Shown here piece after piece: positions 1 through 9,175 of a DNA stretch of 64,000 bases. Made by a program: the position numbers and the translations under genes. This stretch comes from Candidatus Latescibacterota bacterium. Its GTDB lineage: Bacteria; Latescibacterota; UBA2968; UBA8231. Every line of letters starts with the position of its first letter. The first letter of the stretch is position 1. The stretch covers positions 1 to 64,000 of the forward strand of contig JAJEIO010000042.1 in NCBI GenBank assembly GCA_022827835.1, read 5' to 3'. The notes beneath the pieces were generated by a model, which worked only from the letters and a program-made list of their open reading frames with translations, was not told the DNA's origin and searched no databases.

Positions 1-434
1 CAGGCTGGGTCTTCAACAGCACCGATGGCGACCAAGTCCGACAACAGATCCAACCCGGCAACGCCACCTTTCGCTTTTCAGGCGATGTGCTTGCGGTGAA
101 GACGCCCTTGGGAGGGAATCTACTGATTCAGGTAGAGGCCATGCCAGCCGTCTTCACGCCCAATGGCGATGGCATCAACGACGAAGTGGTCTTTTCGTAT
201 AAGCTGCGGGAGGTGGCTACGGCGCGTCCGGTGTCGTTGCGGATTTACAATTTAGCCGGTCAGGTGGTGCACGTGTTGCCAACGGCTCATGCCAAAAGCG
301 GCGCGTTTGAGTATGCTTGGGATGGTCGCAATGCCCAAGGACGAGCCTTGCCGCCGGGCACATACCTGTACGAATTGACCCTCGAAACCAAAAATCAGGA
401 GCGTCAAGTCGGCTCCTTGGCCATAGCATACTAA
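1..434 (+). CDS. C-terminal end of a secreted protein with FlgD-like tail (5' partial)
   Basis: The reading frame is open from base 3 to the TAA at 432-434, so the gene starts upstream of the window. The visible part carries a FTPNGDGINDEVVFSY segment followed by a beta-rich domain with RIYNLAGQVV and PPGTYLYEL. This is the FlgD Ig-like or CHU_C-type C-terminal module that ends many secreted and surface proteins in FCB bacteria. It is a relative of, but clearly different from, the tails of the giant proteins at 45-57 kb. The rest of the protein, and therefore its function, cannot be seen. The GTG at 87 is an internal codon, not a start. Confidence 0.75.
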   Translation, partial: GWVFNSTDGDQVRQQIQPGNATFRFSGDVLAVKTPLGGNLLIQVEAMPAVFTPNGDGINDEVVFSYKLREVATARPVSLRIYNLAGQVVHVLPTAHAKSGAFEYAWDGRNAQGRALPPGTYLYELTLETKNQERQVGSLAIAY

Positions 435-517
435 AATCAATCCTCCGGTGGGGAATTGGCATCGCGGATGCAGTCCGGTCATCTGGTGATTGATTATTCA
501 AAAGGAAGCTATTGCAC

Positions 518-2266
518 ATGAGAAACGGCAGTCAAACGCGGATTTGGTACTCTTGGATTTGTTGCGCCTTGCTCTTGGCGTGCGGTGGTGCCGAAGACCA
601 AGCCAAACAAGAGCCAAGTGTGCGGCAAGTCCCCCGCGACCGGACGCTGATCCTCGGGCTGACCCAAATGCTCGACTACGACGCCTTTAACCCCTTTATC
701 CCCGGCGTGGTGTCTTCAACAGGATCCAATTTTCTCTTCGAGCCGCTCTATTACTACAATGCCTATAGCGAAGAAAACAATCTCATCCCCTGGATCGCGG
801 AGAGTCACCAATACAACGACGATTACACCGAAGTCACCATCAAAATCCGCGACGGGGTCCAGTGGAGCGACGGCATGCCGTGGACGGCGCGCGACCTAGT
901 CTTCACCATCAACATGCTCAAAGCCAACGCGCCGGAACTGCTGCTTTCTACCGACATGGAAACTTGGGTCGCCGAGGCGGTGGTCGTGGACGAGTTGACA
1001 GCGCGCATCACCCTGCGGGCATCCAATCCAAGATTTCTGTTTTCGTACTTCACCGATTGCTTCGGCAATGGGGTCCGCATCGTCCCCGAGCACATCTGGC
1101 AAGACCAAGACGCCAAGACCTTCAAGAATCTCGACCTAGCCAAAGGCTGGCCGGTGGTCAGTGGACCTTACCGCCTAGTGATCACCGCGCCCGAACAGCG
1201 CGTTTGGGATCTGCGGCCGGACTGGTGGGCGGTTGAATTGGGATTCCAGCAACTGCCCAAGGTGGAGCGCATCATCTACCTGCCCTTCGGCAATGAAGCC
1301 AAGTGGTCCCAGCAACTGTTGGCCAACGAGATCGATTCGAGCGTGGACTTGCGCCCAGTCAATATCAAGACCGTTCTCGAGCAAAACCCCAATATCTCCA
1401 CTTGGACGGGCAGGGAAGCACCCTACGGCTATCTGGATTGGTGGCCGCTGTCTTTGGGTTTCAACAATCTCGAAGAACCCTTCAGCGACCCAGAGATTCG
1501 CTGGGCCATCAACTACGCGATCAATCGCGCCCAAGTAGTTGATGTCGGTTGGCAGGGAGCGGGCAAGTTCACGCTCTATCCCTATCCCGAATTTCCCCCA
1601 CTAATGCGCTATATCGACCAGATCCAAGATCTTCTCGCGCAATATCAGCTAAACACCTACGATCCGGCCCGCACAGCAGAGATCATGGAGCGCAAGGGAT
1701 GGCACAAGGACGAAGATGGGTTTTGGAGCAAGGACGGGACGCGCCTTAAGATAGTGGTCGATGTCTTCCCCAACCTCTTCCAGGACTTCACGCCGGTGCT
1801 GATCGAACAATTGCGCCAAGCCGGTTTTGACGCCAGCTTCCGCGCCACCAACGACGCCTATACCCGCATGACCCAAGGCACGGCTCGGGCCTTTGTGATA
1901 GGACACGCAGCTTCGGTGCGAGATCCTTATTTCACCTTGCGCCTCTACCACAGTCGCTTCGTACAGCCGACGGGGACCGCAGCCGAGTACTTCTGGCGCT
2001 GGAAAAATGAGGAATTCGACGCCATAGTCGATCGCATGGCCGAGGTCGCGCCGGACGACCCGGAGCTAGTTGCACTCTTCCGCCGTGCAATGGACATCTG
2101 GTTCCGCGAGCTGCCTTCAATCCCGCTGATCCAGTGGTATCACCGAATTCCCCACAACGAGACCTACTGGAAAAACTGGCCCACGGCCGAAAATCCCTAC
2201 GTCAACAGCGCCTACTGGCACCGCACTTGGCTGCTTGTCTTACTCAATTTAGAACCCTCTCAATAA
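518..2266 (+). CDS. ABC transporter substrate-binding lipoprotein, family 5 (SBP_bac_5-like)
   Basis: This 582-residue protein is a family-5 solute-binding protein, the extracytoplasmic receptor of Dpp/Opp-type peptide, nickel or oligosaccharide importers. The ATG at 518 follows an AAAGGAAG ribosome site about 9 nt upstream. The N-terminus is a lipoprotein signal with lipobox L-L-A-C followed by G. Family features are the early LTQMLDYDAFNPF segment, the VTIKIRDGVQWSDGMPWTARDLVFT core motif region, and PEIRWAINYAINR in the C-terminal lobe. No permease or ATPase genes are adjacent, so it may be an orphan or work with a system elsewhere. The neighbours suggest a carbohydrate-type ligand, but this is inference. 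Confidence 0.85.
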   Translation: MRNGSQTRIWYSWICCALLLACGGAEDQAKQEPSVRQVPRDRTLILGLTQMLDYDAFNPFIPGVVSSTGSNFLFEPLYYYNAYSEENNLIPWIAESHQYNDDYTEVTIKIRDGVQWSDGMPWTARDLVFTINMLKANAPELLLSTDMETWVAEAVVVDELTARITLRASNPRFLFSYFTDCFGNGVRIVPEHIWQDQDAKTFKNLDLAKGWPVVSGPYRLVITAPEQRVWDLRPDWWAVELGFQQLPKVERIIYLPFGNEAKWSQQLLANEIDSSVDLRPVNIKTVLEQNPNISTWTGREAPYGYLDWWPLSLGFNNLEEPFSDPEIRWAINYAINRAQVVDVGWQGAGKFTLYPYPEFPPLMRYIDQIQDLLAQYQLNTYDPARTAEIMERKGWHKDEDGFWSKDGTRLKIVVDVFPNLFQDFTPVLIEQLRQAGFDASFRATNDAYTRMTQGTARAFVIGHAASVRDPYFTLRLYHSRFVQPTGTAAEYFWRWKNEEFDAIVDRMAEVAPDDPELVALFRRAMDIWFRELPSIPLIQWYHRIPHNETYWKNWPTAENPYVNSAYWHRTWLLVLLNLEPSQ

Positions 2267-2273
2267 GGCCCGC

Positions 2274-3692
2274 ATGTTCAGAATTACGACCGTATGCGTT
2301 GCGTCGATTGCGCTAGGCACAATATCCTGTGGAAAAGAAAAAATGGCCGACGCGAAAAAAGGAGCGAACATGAGTGAAGTGCGAGCCGATGTCATCGCGA
2401 CCCATTACGAGCCCGACGCAAACATCTTTCCCAACCCTGAGCGAGGATTTTACATATATACCAACTTGCACCAACTCGACCCCGCCATCGGCAGGCGGCG
2501 AGACGAGGGACATACGTTGGTCTGGGGACAGATCGCTATGCAAGACTATCGCGAGGTCCCGTCCTTGCCGGAGTCGTTTCTCGCCGCAGTGGAAAATGGG
2601 TTTGCCATCGCCCGGGACCAAGGGATGAAAGTCATCGTCCGGGGATCTTACGGTTTCAAAGGACCAAGCGGCGACTACACATCGTACGAGGACCCACCAA
2701 AGCCGAACATCAAAAACCATATCGCGCAGCTATCTCCCATTTTCGCCGCCAATGCGGATGTCATCGCCCTCTTTGAAGCGGGATTTATCGGTCCGTGGGG
2801 AGAGTGGCACACGACAGCGATCGCAAACGACTACGATCAGGGTCGGGAGATGCTGTTTCACATCCTCGACCATACTCCCGCCGACCGCTTAGTCTTGGTC
2901 CGCTATCCCCACCTAAAACAGCAGATTTTCAAAATATCTGGCGGCGGCTTCGCCACAGTGAATGCTGATAATGCCTATAGCAGCGAGCGCGTCGCCCGCG
3001 TCGGCCATCACAACGACTGTTTCCTCTCCTCGCCGATCGACGTCGGCACGTACGAACGAGGAGAGATGACACGCGAGGAGGAAGTGGCCTATCTCGCAAG
3101 CGAGACCCTCTACACCGCGTTCGGCGGAGAGACCTGCCAGCCGCATGCACTCAACGATTGCGAACGGACCATTGCCGAACTGGAAACCCTCAAAGGCAGT
3201 TACCTCAATAGCAGCTATCACCCCGAGGTACTCGACAAGTGGGCCGCACAGGGTTGTTTCGACGAGGTAAAGAGGAGGCTGGGAGCGCGATTTGTCTTGA
3301 CTCAGAGCCGCATTGCGGCCACTGCCATCCCCGAAGGGCAACTCGCAGTGGAGATCGACCTAGACAATCGCGGTTTCGCCTCGCTTTACAATAGGCGAGA
3401 TGTGGCAATCGTCTTGGAAAACGAGGCGAGCGGAGCGGTACAAGCCTTTGTCCTCGACATCGATCCGCGCACTTGGAAACCGGGGGCATCGCATGTAGTT
3501 TCCACCGTAGTTCCACTATCCTCCACTATGGCACCGGGCAAATACACTGCTTACTTGCACTTGCCCGATCCCAGCCCCAAGCTCGGCGACGACCCCCGCT
3601 ACGCATATCGAGTCGCCAATCAGGGGGTTTGGGACGGAGAACGCGGCTATAACAAGCTGGCCCAAGGCATTGTCATCCACGCTTCAGAATAA
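2274..3692 (+). CDS. DUF4874/DUF4832-like lipoprotein
   Basis: The 472-residue product starts with a lipoprotein-type signal (T-I-S-C-G near residue 19). The mature part contains FPNPERGFYIYTNLH, which is the hallmark opening of DUF4874 proteins, then a TIM-barrel-like stretch with FIGPWGEWH, and ends in a beta-rich part resembling DUF4832. Proteins of this pair are predicted surface glycosidase-like enzymes of unknown substrate. It begins 8 nt after the binding protein stop and its stop is 11 nt before the next start, so 518-4722 is probably one operon. Family naming is from memory of the signature; no activity can be assigned. Confidence 0.7.
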   Translation: MFRITTVCVASIALGTISCGKEKMADAKKGANMSEVRADVIATHYEPDANIFPNPERGFYIYTNLHQLDPAIGRRRDEGHTLVWGQIAMQDYREVPSLPESFLAAVENGFAIARDQGMKVIVRGSYGFKGPSGDYTSYEDPPKPNIKNHIAQLSPIFAANADVIALFEAGFIGPWGEWHTTAIANDYDQGREMLFHILDHTPADRLVLVRYPHLKQQIFKISGGGFATVNADNAYSSERVARVGHHNDCFLSSPIDVGTYERGEMTREEEVAYLASETLYTAFGGETCQPHALNDCERTIAELETLKGSYLNSSYHPEVLDKWAAQGCFDEVKRRLGARFVLTQSRIAATAIPEGQLAVEIDLDNRGFASLYNRRDVAIVLENEASGAVQAFVLDIDPRTWKPGASHVVSTVVPLSSTMAPGKYTAYLHLPDPSPKLGDDPRYAYRVANQGVWDGERGYNKLAQGIVIHASE

Positions 3693-3702
3693 GGAAAAAG
3701 GA

Positions 3703-4722
3703 ATGAAAGCGATTCGACTAGGATTCACTGGCATGGGGCACATTCCCGTGCATGCCCATCTGCCGGCGTTGGCACCGCTGGTGGAATCGGGAGAGGTGGT
3801 ACTGCAGGCATTCTGCGACATCAACGCGGAGGCAGCCCGGGAACAGGCCAAGGCATTTGGGGCGCAAGCGGTCTATGCGTCCCACGAGGAGATGCTCGAA
3901 AAGGAAGAATTAGACGCAGTATATGTGTGTCTGCCGCCGACATTGCACCAAGACGAGATCACCACCGCGGTCGATAAGGGGATCCACGTTTTCGTGGAGA
4001 AACCCGTGAGTCTGGACATGGGGCAGGCGGTGGAGTTTTCCCAAGCAATAGAGAAGGCCGGTGTCGTCTCGCAGGTGGGTTTTATGAGCCGCTATTACCC
4101 CTCTGCCGAAGTAGTGCAGGAATTGCTGGCGGCACGCCAGCCGCGACACGCCCAGATCCTCAAATTTTACAGCGGCAAGCACATCCGCTACTGGACGAGC
4201 CGCTACGAACTCTGCGGCGGCTCCTTTGTCGAAAACACGATCCATACCGTCGATCTCTTGCGGTATTTTCTCGGAGACATCACCAAAGCGTCAGCCTTCT
4301 ACTTCGAACGTCAACCCGGCGCGGGGCCTGAACCAATTAACATGCCCTATGTGTACTGCGTGAATTACCGCTTTGCTTCGGGCGTGGTAGGCAATGCTAC
4401 GACCTCGCGGGTGCTGACCAATGTTGAGGCGTCGCGGAGTGAAGTGCTGATCATAAGCGACGATTCCCTGATCGAATGGTCCACCAACGAGGTGTTAGAG
4501 AACGGCGAGAGCGTGTGGCAGGCGAAAGACGGGGCCTATCGGAGCGCCTTCAGTTTCCAAGCGCGGGCCTTTATCGACGCCGTGCGAGCGGAAGACCCAC
4601 AGATGATGCGGTCCCCCTATGGCCCCAGTCTCAACAGCTTAGCGGCAGTATTGGGAGCCAACGCGTCCGCAGAAAACAGCGGCGTGGTGATCGACCTCCA
4701 AGACTTTACTTTCGGCAACTAG
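3703..4722 (+). CDS. Gfo/Idh/MocA family NAD(P)-dependent oxidoreductase
   Basis: A 339-residue Rossmann-fold dehydrogenase. The N-terminus has the dinucleotide motif G-F-T-G-M-G-H and the family EKP motif is present in FVEKPVSLDM, followed by the usual C-terminal alpha/beta substrate domain. The ATG at 3703 is chosen because GGAAAAAGGA lies just upstream; an in-frame TTG at 3670 would overlap the previous gene without a ribosome site. Members oxidise or epimerise sugars, inositols and related polyols. It closes the binding-protein/lipoprotein operon, so a sugar-derived ligand is the likely substrate class. Confidence 0.88.
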   Translation: MKAIRLGFTGMGHIPVHAHLPALAPLVESGEVVLQAFCDINAEAAREQAKAFGAQAVYASHEEMLEKEELDAVYVCLPPTLHQDEITTAVDKGIHVFVEKPVSLDMGQAVEFSQAIEKAGVVSQVGFMSRYYPSAEVVQELLAARQPRHAQILKFYSGKHIRYWTSRYELCGGSFVENTIHTVDLLRYFLGDITKASAFYFERQPGAGPEPINMPYVYCVNYRFASGVVGNATTSRVLTNVEASRSEVLIISDDSLIEWSTNEVLENGESVWQAKDGAYRSAFSFQARAFIDAVRAEDPQMMRSPYGPSLNSLAAVLGANASAENSGVVIDLQDFTFGN

Positions 4723-4811
4723 CCAACTGTAATATCTGCAGGATTGGGAAGAAAGCGTTGCTAGGGCTTCTCGACGGTTTCGGCGGTGCGGGGACCGCAT
4801 GGGACAACCCC

Positions 4812-6776
4812 CTAGGTAAGTCCCAACTGGTTGCCGATCATGCCGGTGAAATGGTCTATGATCAACCAGATACCGGCAACGACAAATTGGCCGGCGATCA
4901 ATCCCAAAAAGAAAGGCCGACTCTTTCTAAAGAGCCTAGGACCGCCATATTTCATAACGAATAGTTTGCAGAGCCAAGCTAGAAAGACGCTGCACCAGAC
5001 GGTCAGCACTGGATAGCCAATTACGCTGATTGGGTACCCCAGTGGATGCAGAGGCCACCAAAGGAAGCGCCGCCCAGCGGCCATGAGTAAGCCCATGATG
5101 GATGCTCCTACCCCGGTGAAGATCCAGCCCCCAACATCGGTCTCGGCCGGCGTTCTTATCGCTCGGCTTACATACTCGAAGGGATAGCGCGCACCTGCGT
5201 CGAAACTCCAGCCTCCCTGTCCGACGAAGTTGATGCCTCCATGCAGGTAACTCTCGCGAGTGAGCACCCAGAAGGAGGCTCCCAGCGTCACCGCGATCGA
5301 CAGCAGCATCGCCCAGAACAAAAGCCGCTTGCGCTTGCCGATCCCCACATCGGACGCCAGCTTCAGTCCATTGGCAGAAGAAGCCATGACGAAAGTGCTT
5401 ATGTCGGCGGACCAAATATAGGTAAATGCCAAAGACACCAAATCCGCCGAACCGAGCGCAGTGCTGCCCACGCTGAGGATGACAAAGTCCGAGGCGATCA
5501 TCGGAGACCGCGCCACAGCTACTCCACCCTGGACCACAATGCGCGTCAGGCCCAGGTAAATGACAAAGGTCCCAAACAGGAAGAGCACAATAATCCACCA
5601 CGAGGAGAGACCAGACAACCAGAGCCAGAAGGCCATAACCACGAGCATCCCCAGCAGGCCCAACACCGCCCCTCGGTATGAGAGGATCTCTCCGCTGTCG
5701 TCCTCTCCGCCATCCTTGCCTAGCACTGTCCTCCAGACGCCTTGCAGGTGCTTGCGTCCCACCCACAAGCCGAACAATACGAGCACGATCATCGCGCCCA
5801 TACCTTGATGGGCCAGATAGGGATAGTCGCCCACGCCGTATATGCTGCTCTGTTCGGTGCTGTGAAAGCCGATGATGTTGAAAAGCCCTTTTTCGAGGAC
5901 TGCAAAGAGGCTGAAGAACCAGAGTCCGAAGGCGATGTCTAGGTTGATTAGATACGCAAAGCCGATAGTGGGGAAGCTGAGGAAAAAGGGGATGCTCATA
6001 GTGTTGCGAAAAATGGGCAGGTAATAGCTCAACTGAATACCCGGTAGGTAGGCATAGTAATTGTGGAGGGCATTCAGGGACTGGATTACAAAGGGGATGA
6101 GGAAGCCCACCCACATCAACTTGCTCTTGAAGAAGGAGTTGATGTAGCCGGGTGTGTCTTCCCCTTTGATGATATCCAGAGGCACTTGGACGATGGGATA
6201 GATCAATCGTTCGTTATCCATCCACTGTTTGCGGAGGATCACCATCATACAGATCATCGCGAAGTAAAGAGCGAGGAGAAACACACTCCAAGCTAGGAGC
6301 GGCAAGATCCACACCTGCCAAGGGATCGAGGCCCCCTTGGGCAGTCCTTCAAAAAACGCTTTGGCTGTGCTAGGGTCAGGGACCAGCCAAGATGGGATAT
6401 GTGGCTGGATAATGGTCGCCCAGTCGTTTTCAGGGGTCGCGTAGTAGAAGGGCGCGGTCAGCAGGGGAGGTAGATAGCCCATCAACCCAACCGTCGGAAT
6501 AGCACAGGCGACCATCATCATGACATAAATGGTAGCCAACTCCCCGCCCGTGAATGCGGAGGGACGGTGAAATATCCGCAATAGTGAATTGACGCCGCCG
6601 ACAAAAAAGAAAAACAGAAAAAGCGCGGCTCCAGTGGTGAAATTCACGGAAATTAGCGAGCCGCCGACAACGTTGGCTCCATAACATGTCCCAGCGCCGA
6701 TACAGGCCGACAGCAGTGCACCTACTAAAAAAGCTCGCAGGGTCAGGCCTGATGTACTTTCATTCAACTCACTCAT
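4812..6776 (-). CDS. Polytopic membrane protein, DUF6785/DUF6784-like
   Basis: A 654-residue very hydrophobic protein with roughly a dozen membrane segments, for example LFLFFFFVGGVNSLLRI, IYVMMMVACAIPTVGLMGYL and WIILPLLAWSVF-like stretches. Its layout and the conserved RKQWMDNERLIYPIVQVP segment match the large uncharacterised DUF6785/DUF6784 membrane proteins common in Planctomycetes, Poribacteria and Latescibacterota. The ATG at 6776 follows AAAGGGCGGGAC; a longer reading frame from 6815 lacks a ribosome site. It is convergent with the oxidoreductase at 3703 and divergent from the gene at 7024. A transport role is likely by topology only. Confidence 0.7.
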   Translation of the reverse strand: MSELNESTSGLTLRAFLVGALLSACIGAGTCYGANVVGGSLISVNFTTGAALFLFFFFVGGVNSLLRIFHRPSAFTGGELATIYVMMMVACAIPTVGLMGYLPPLLTAPFYYATPENDWATIIQPHIPSWLVPDPSTAKAFFEGLPKGASIPWQVWILPLLAWSVFLLALYFAMICMMVILRKQWMDNERLIYPIVQVPLDIIKGEDTPGYINSFFKSKLMWVGFLIPFVIQSLNALHNYYAYLPGIQLSYYLPIFRNTMSIPFFLSFPTIGFAYLINLDIAFGLWFFSLFAVLEKGLFNIIGFHSTEQSSIYGVGDYPYLAHQGMGAMIVLVLFGLWVGRKHLQGVWRTVLGKDGGEDDSGEILSYRGAVLGLLGMLVVMAFWLWLSGLSSWWIIVLFLFGTFVIYLGLTRIVVQGGVAVARSPMIASDFVILSVGSTALGSADLVSLAFTYIWSADISTFVMASSANGLKLASDVGIGKRKRLLFWAMLLSIAVTLGASFWVLTRESYLHGGINFVGQGGWSFDAGARYPFEYVSRAIRTPAETDVGGWIFTGVGASIMGLLMAAGRRFLWWPLHPLGYPISVIGYPVLTVWCSVFLAWLCKLFVMKYGGPRLFRKSRPFFLGLIAGQFVVAGIWLIIDHFTGMIGNQLGLT

Positions 6777-7023
6777 GTCCCGCCCTTTATATCTGTAGTC
6801 GTGCAGACGCCCCAATATCGCAAGTTAATCTTACTCTATGACATTCGATGCACAAGGTTTTTGTAGCATATGCGGGCGGCGACATCAGCATACTAACGTT
6901 GATGGAGTTGCAGAGCAGCCTGCTGTCGTGCTGCACTTGGAAGGCTCTCGTAGAATGCGTATTCTTTGACCGACGCGATCGATGCCTTGCTAATCGCGTC
7001 CATTCTCTCAGGGAGGTACCGCG
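6777..7023. other. Divergent intergenic region
   Basis: About 250 nt separate the minus-strand membrane protein from the plus-strand gene at 7024. It must hold both promoters. A GGGAGG ribosome site sits just before the ATG at 7024. I found no tRNA, hairpin terminator or riboswitch-like structure and no convincing small gene here. Confidence 0.4.
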
Positions 7024-8031
7024 ATGAAACCACACCGAATGCTTTCCATACTCACAGCGACGTGGGCGTTGATATGCACACCGCAAAATTCCGGAGCGGA
7101 GGCCATGCCTGAAGGCACAGGTTGGATTAATTATTTCGGCTATGCCGACTGCATTGAACTAGCAAACGAGAATGTCCGCGTTGTTTTGGGACTCCACGGT
7201 GGACGCGTGCTCGAGTACTCCTATAAGGGAGAAAACGCCATCTACCTCAACCCCGACCACGAAGGCTGGGTTTACGATCCAGCCAAGCCCCAGATAGATC
7301 CGAGTGGGGGACGTTTCGACATTGGTCCCGAGCTAGTACTGCCCCCACATCCGGACCTGTGGGTCGGCAAGTGGGAGGGTGAGATTCTCGGACCGCGTCG
7401 CGCCCGGATGATCAGCGTCAAAGACAAAGCCACGGGCACCCAACTCGTGCGCGAGTTCAAACTCGACGCGGAGTCGTCCCATCTGTCCTGTACCCAATTG
7501 ATCAAAAACATCTCCGACGAAACCATCGAACGCAATCATTGGAGCCGGACCTTCGGCCAAGGCAAAGGGATCTGCCTAGTGCCCTTGGGAGATCACTTCA
7601 ACCGCTTTCCTAGGAAGTACATCGTCTTCGGACCGGGTCCAATCATCAACTACGAGCCGGAGGATCCCAATATCCGCGTGCGGGACAATTTTCTCGAAAT
7701 CGTCGATACCCCCATAGAACCCTGGATCGCCGTGGACTCGTACGCAGGCTGGTTCGGCTACCTGATGCGAAACGACCTTCTCTTCGTCAAGCGCTTTCCG
7801 ACCTTCCCAGAAAGAATGTATCCCGACATCGGAGCCTATACGGTAGTATTGTGGTATTTTGAGGACGAAATGTGCGAACTTGAACCCTTCGGTCCGAAGG
7901 AAATTCTAGATCCGGGCGAAGCGGCGTCCTTCACCGAAGACTGGTGGCTCTTGCCCTACGATTTTCCCCATGACGGTGGCGATGTAGATCTAGTCAAAGT
8001 GCAGCAGATAGTAGATGAGTACGCCCGCTGA
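7024..8031 (+). CDS. Secreted mutarotase-fold-like protein (DUF4380-like)
   Basis: 335 residues with an N-terminal signal peptide (ILTATWALICTPQNSGAEA). The mature protein opens with a short strand pair and LGLHGGRVLEYSYKGENAIYLNP, which looks like the start of a galactose-mutarotase-type beta-sandwich as found in DUF4380 and aldose-1-epimerase relatives. It also has FDIGPELVLPPHP and NHWSRTFGQG segments. A GGGAGG ribosome site precedes the start. The next gene, a UxuA-like dehydratase, follows after 32 nt, so the two are likely co-transcribed and act on the same carbohydrate. The precise reaction is unknown. Confidence 0.6.
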   Translation: MKPHRMLSILTATWALICTPQNSGAEAMPEGTGWINYFGYADCIELANENVRVVLGLHGGRVLEYSYKGENAIYLNPDHEGWVYDPAKPQIDPSGGRFDIGPELVLPPHPDLWVGKWEGEILGPRRARMISVKDKATGTQLVREFKLDAESSHLSCTQLIKNISDETIERNHWSRTFGQGKGICLVPLGDHFNRFPRKYIVFGPGPIINYEPEDPNIRVRDNFLEIVDTPIEPWIAVDSYAGWFGYLMRNDLLFVKRFPTFPERMYPDIGAYTVVLWYFEDEMCELEPFGPKEILDPGEAASFTEDWWLLPYDFPHDGGDVDLVKVQQIVDEYAR

Positions 8032-8063
8032 TTTCAGCACCTCAGACCAACGAAAGGAATCCC

Positions 8064-9134
8064 ATGAAGACATCTGATCCATTTGAACAAGGCCTCGCAG
8101 CCGGTGAGGCCGCGGCTGTGGCCGCCGGAGGCGCATCGCAAACATCGGCCAACGGCGGGCGCATGTACGTGCGCACCCAGAGTTTTGGGTCAACCGATGC
8201 CGAGTTGCGCTTTTTGCAGCGCTGTGGCGTGCGCCACAAGGCCGCCAACTTTCCCTTCCACCCCGACCGTGGCTGGGATCTCGACGAGTTGATCCGGGAA
8301 AGAGAACACCACGAGGCCTTCGGGCTGACGCTGGATATGAGCTTGCTACCCATATATCAGCACTTGCCCAACATCATCTATTTTGGCAAAAGTCCGGAGC
8401 GCGACCGGGAAATCGACCTCGTATGCGAAATGATCCGCACCGCTTCGCGCGCCGGTATCGATTCTCTGCGCTATAACACTTGCATCCTGCCCATCGACCG
8501 CACCGAACAAGAAGAAGGTCGCGGCGGCTACGTCCACACGGCCTTCCGCCTCGACAAGGTCCCGGCAGAAGAACAGGCCAAGCTGACCGAGGCCGGGCGC
8601 GTCACCGCAGACATGCACTGGGAACGAATTGAGTATCTGCTCGAACGCATGATTCCGGTTGCAGAAGAATTCAAGGTTCGCATGGGCAATTCCCAGGAAG
8701 ACCCTGCCACACCTCCCGGTTATAAGGGCGTTGACAAAGTCCTCAATGACTTTGAGGGCATGAAGCGTTTCATCGAGATTCAGCGCAGTCCGTATCACGG
8801 CTGGAACTTCTGCGTCGGCTCCATCGCCGAAGGGCTCAAAGATTCGGCCAATGAAATCTACCCCATCATAGAATACTTTGGCAGCCGCAATACGATCTTC
8901 CTAGTTCACTATCGCAACCTCCTCGGGGGACTCTATAGCTTCCGCGAGGCTCTGCCCGATGAAGGCGATATGGACTTCCACCGGGTATTAAAGACCCTCA
9001 AGGACACAGGCTACTGCTACGGCATTGATCCCGACCACGTCCCGCGCACCGACGACGATCCAAAGGGCTACTATCAATCCTATGCGTACTGCTTCGGCTA
9101 CATCAATGCCATGATTCAGGCGGTCTACGGTTAA
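8064..9134 (+). CDS. Mannonate dehydratase (UxuA)-like TIM-barrel enzyme
   Basis: A 356-residue xylose-isomerase-fold enzyme. The C-terminal half has the UxuA-type features NFCVGSIAEGL, IFLVHYRNL, DEGDMDFHRVL and the metal-site-like DPDHVPRT. UxuA removes water from D-mannonate to give 2-keto-3-deoxygluconate in hexuronate breakdown. An AAAGGAATCCC ribosome site precedes the ATG. The N-terminus of about 35 residues is rich in alanine and glycine and is not part of the barrel. The family includes divergent members with other sugar-acid substrates, so the substrate is only likely. Confidence 0.75.
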   Translation: MKTSDPFEQGLAAGEAAAVAAGGASQTSANGGRMYVRTQSFGSTDAELRFLQRCGVRHKAANFPFHPDRGWDLDELIREREHHEAFGLTLDMSLLPIYQHLPNIIYFGKSPERDREIDLVCEMIRTASRAGIDSLRYNTCILPIDRTEQEEGRGGYVHTAFRLDKVPAEEQAKLTEAGRVTADMHWERIEYLLERMIPVAEEFKVRMGNSQEDPATPPGYKGVDKVLNDFEGMKRFIEIQRSPYHGWNFCVGSIAEGLKDSANEIYPIIEYFGSRNTIFLVHYRNLLGGLYSFREALPDEGDMDFHRVLKTLKDTGYCYGIDPDHVPRTDDDPKGYYQSYAYCFGYINAMIQAVYG

Positions 9135-9175
9135 TCCATTTTGACCTCGGAATGCCCGGCGCGACCGACAATACC

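Noticed and set aside
4936..6114. A 392-codon minus-strand ORF inside the large membrane protein gene.
   Set aside because: It is in another frame of the same strand; the composition (Arg, His, Pro rich) is that of a shadow, and the membrane protein frame has clear helices and a ribosome site.
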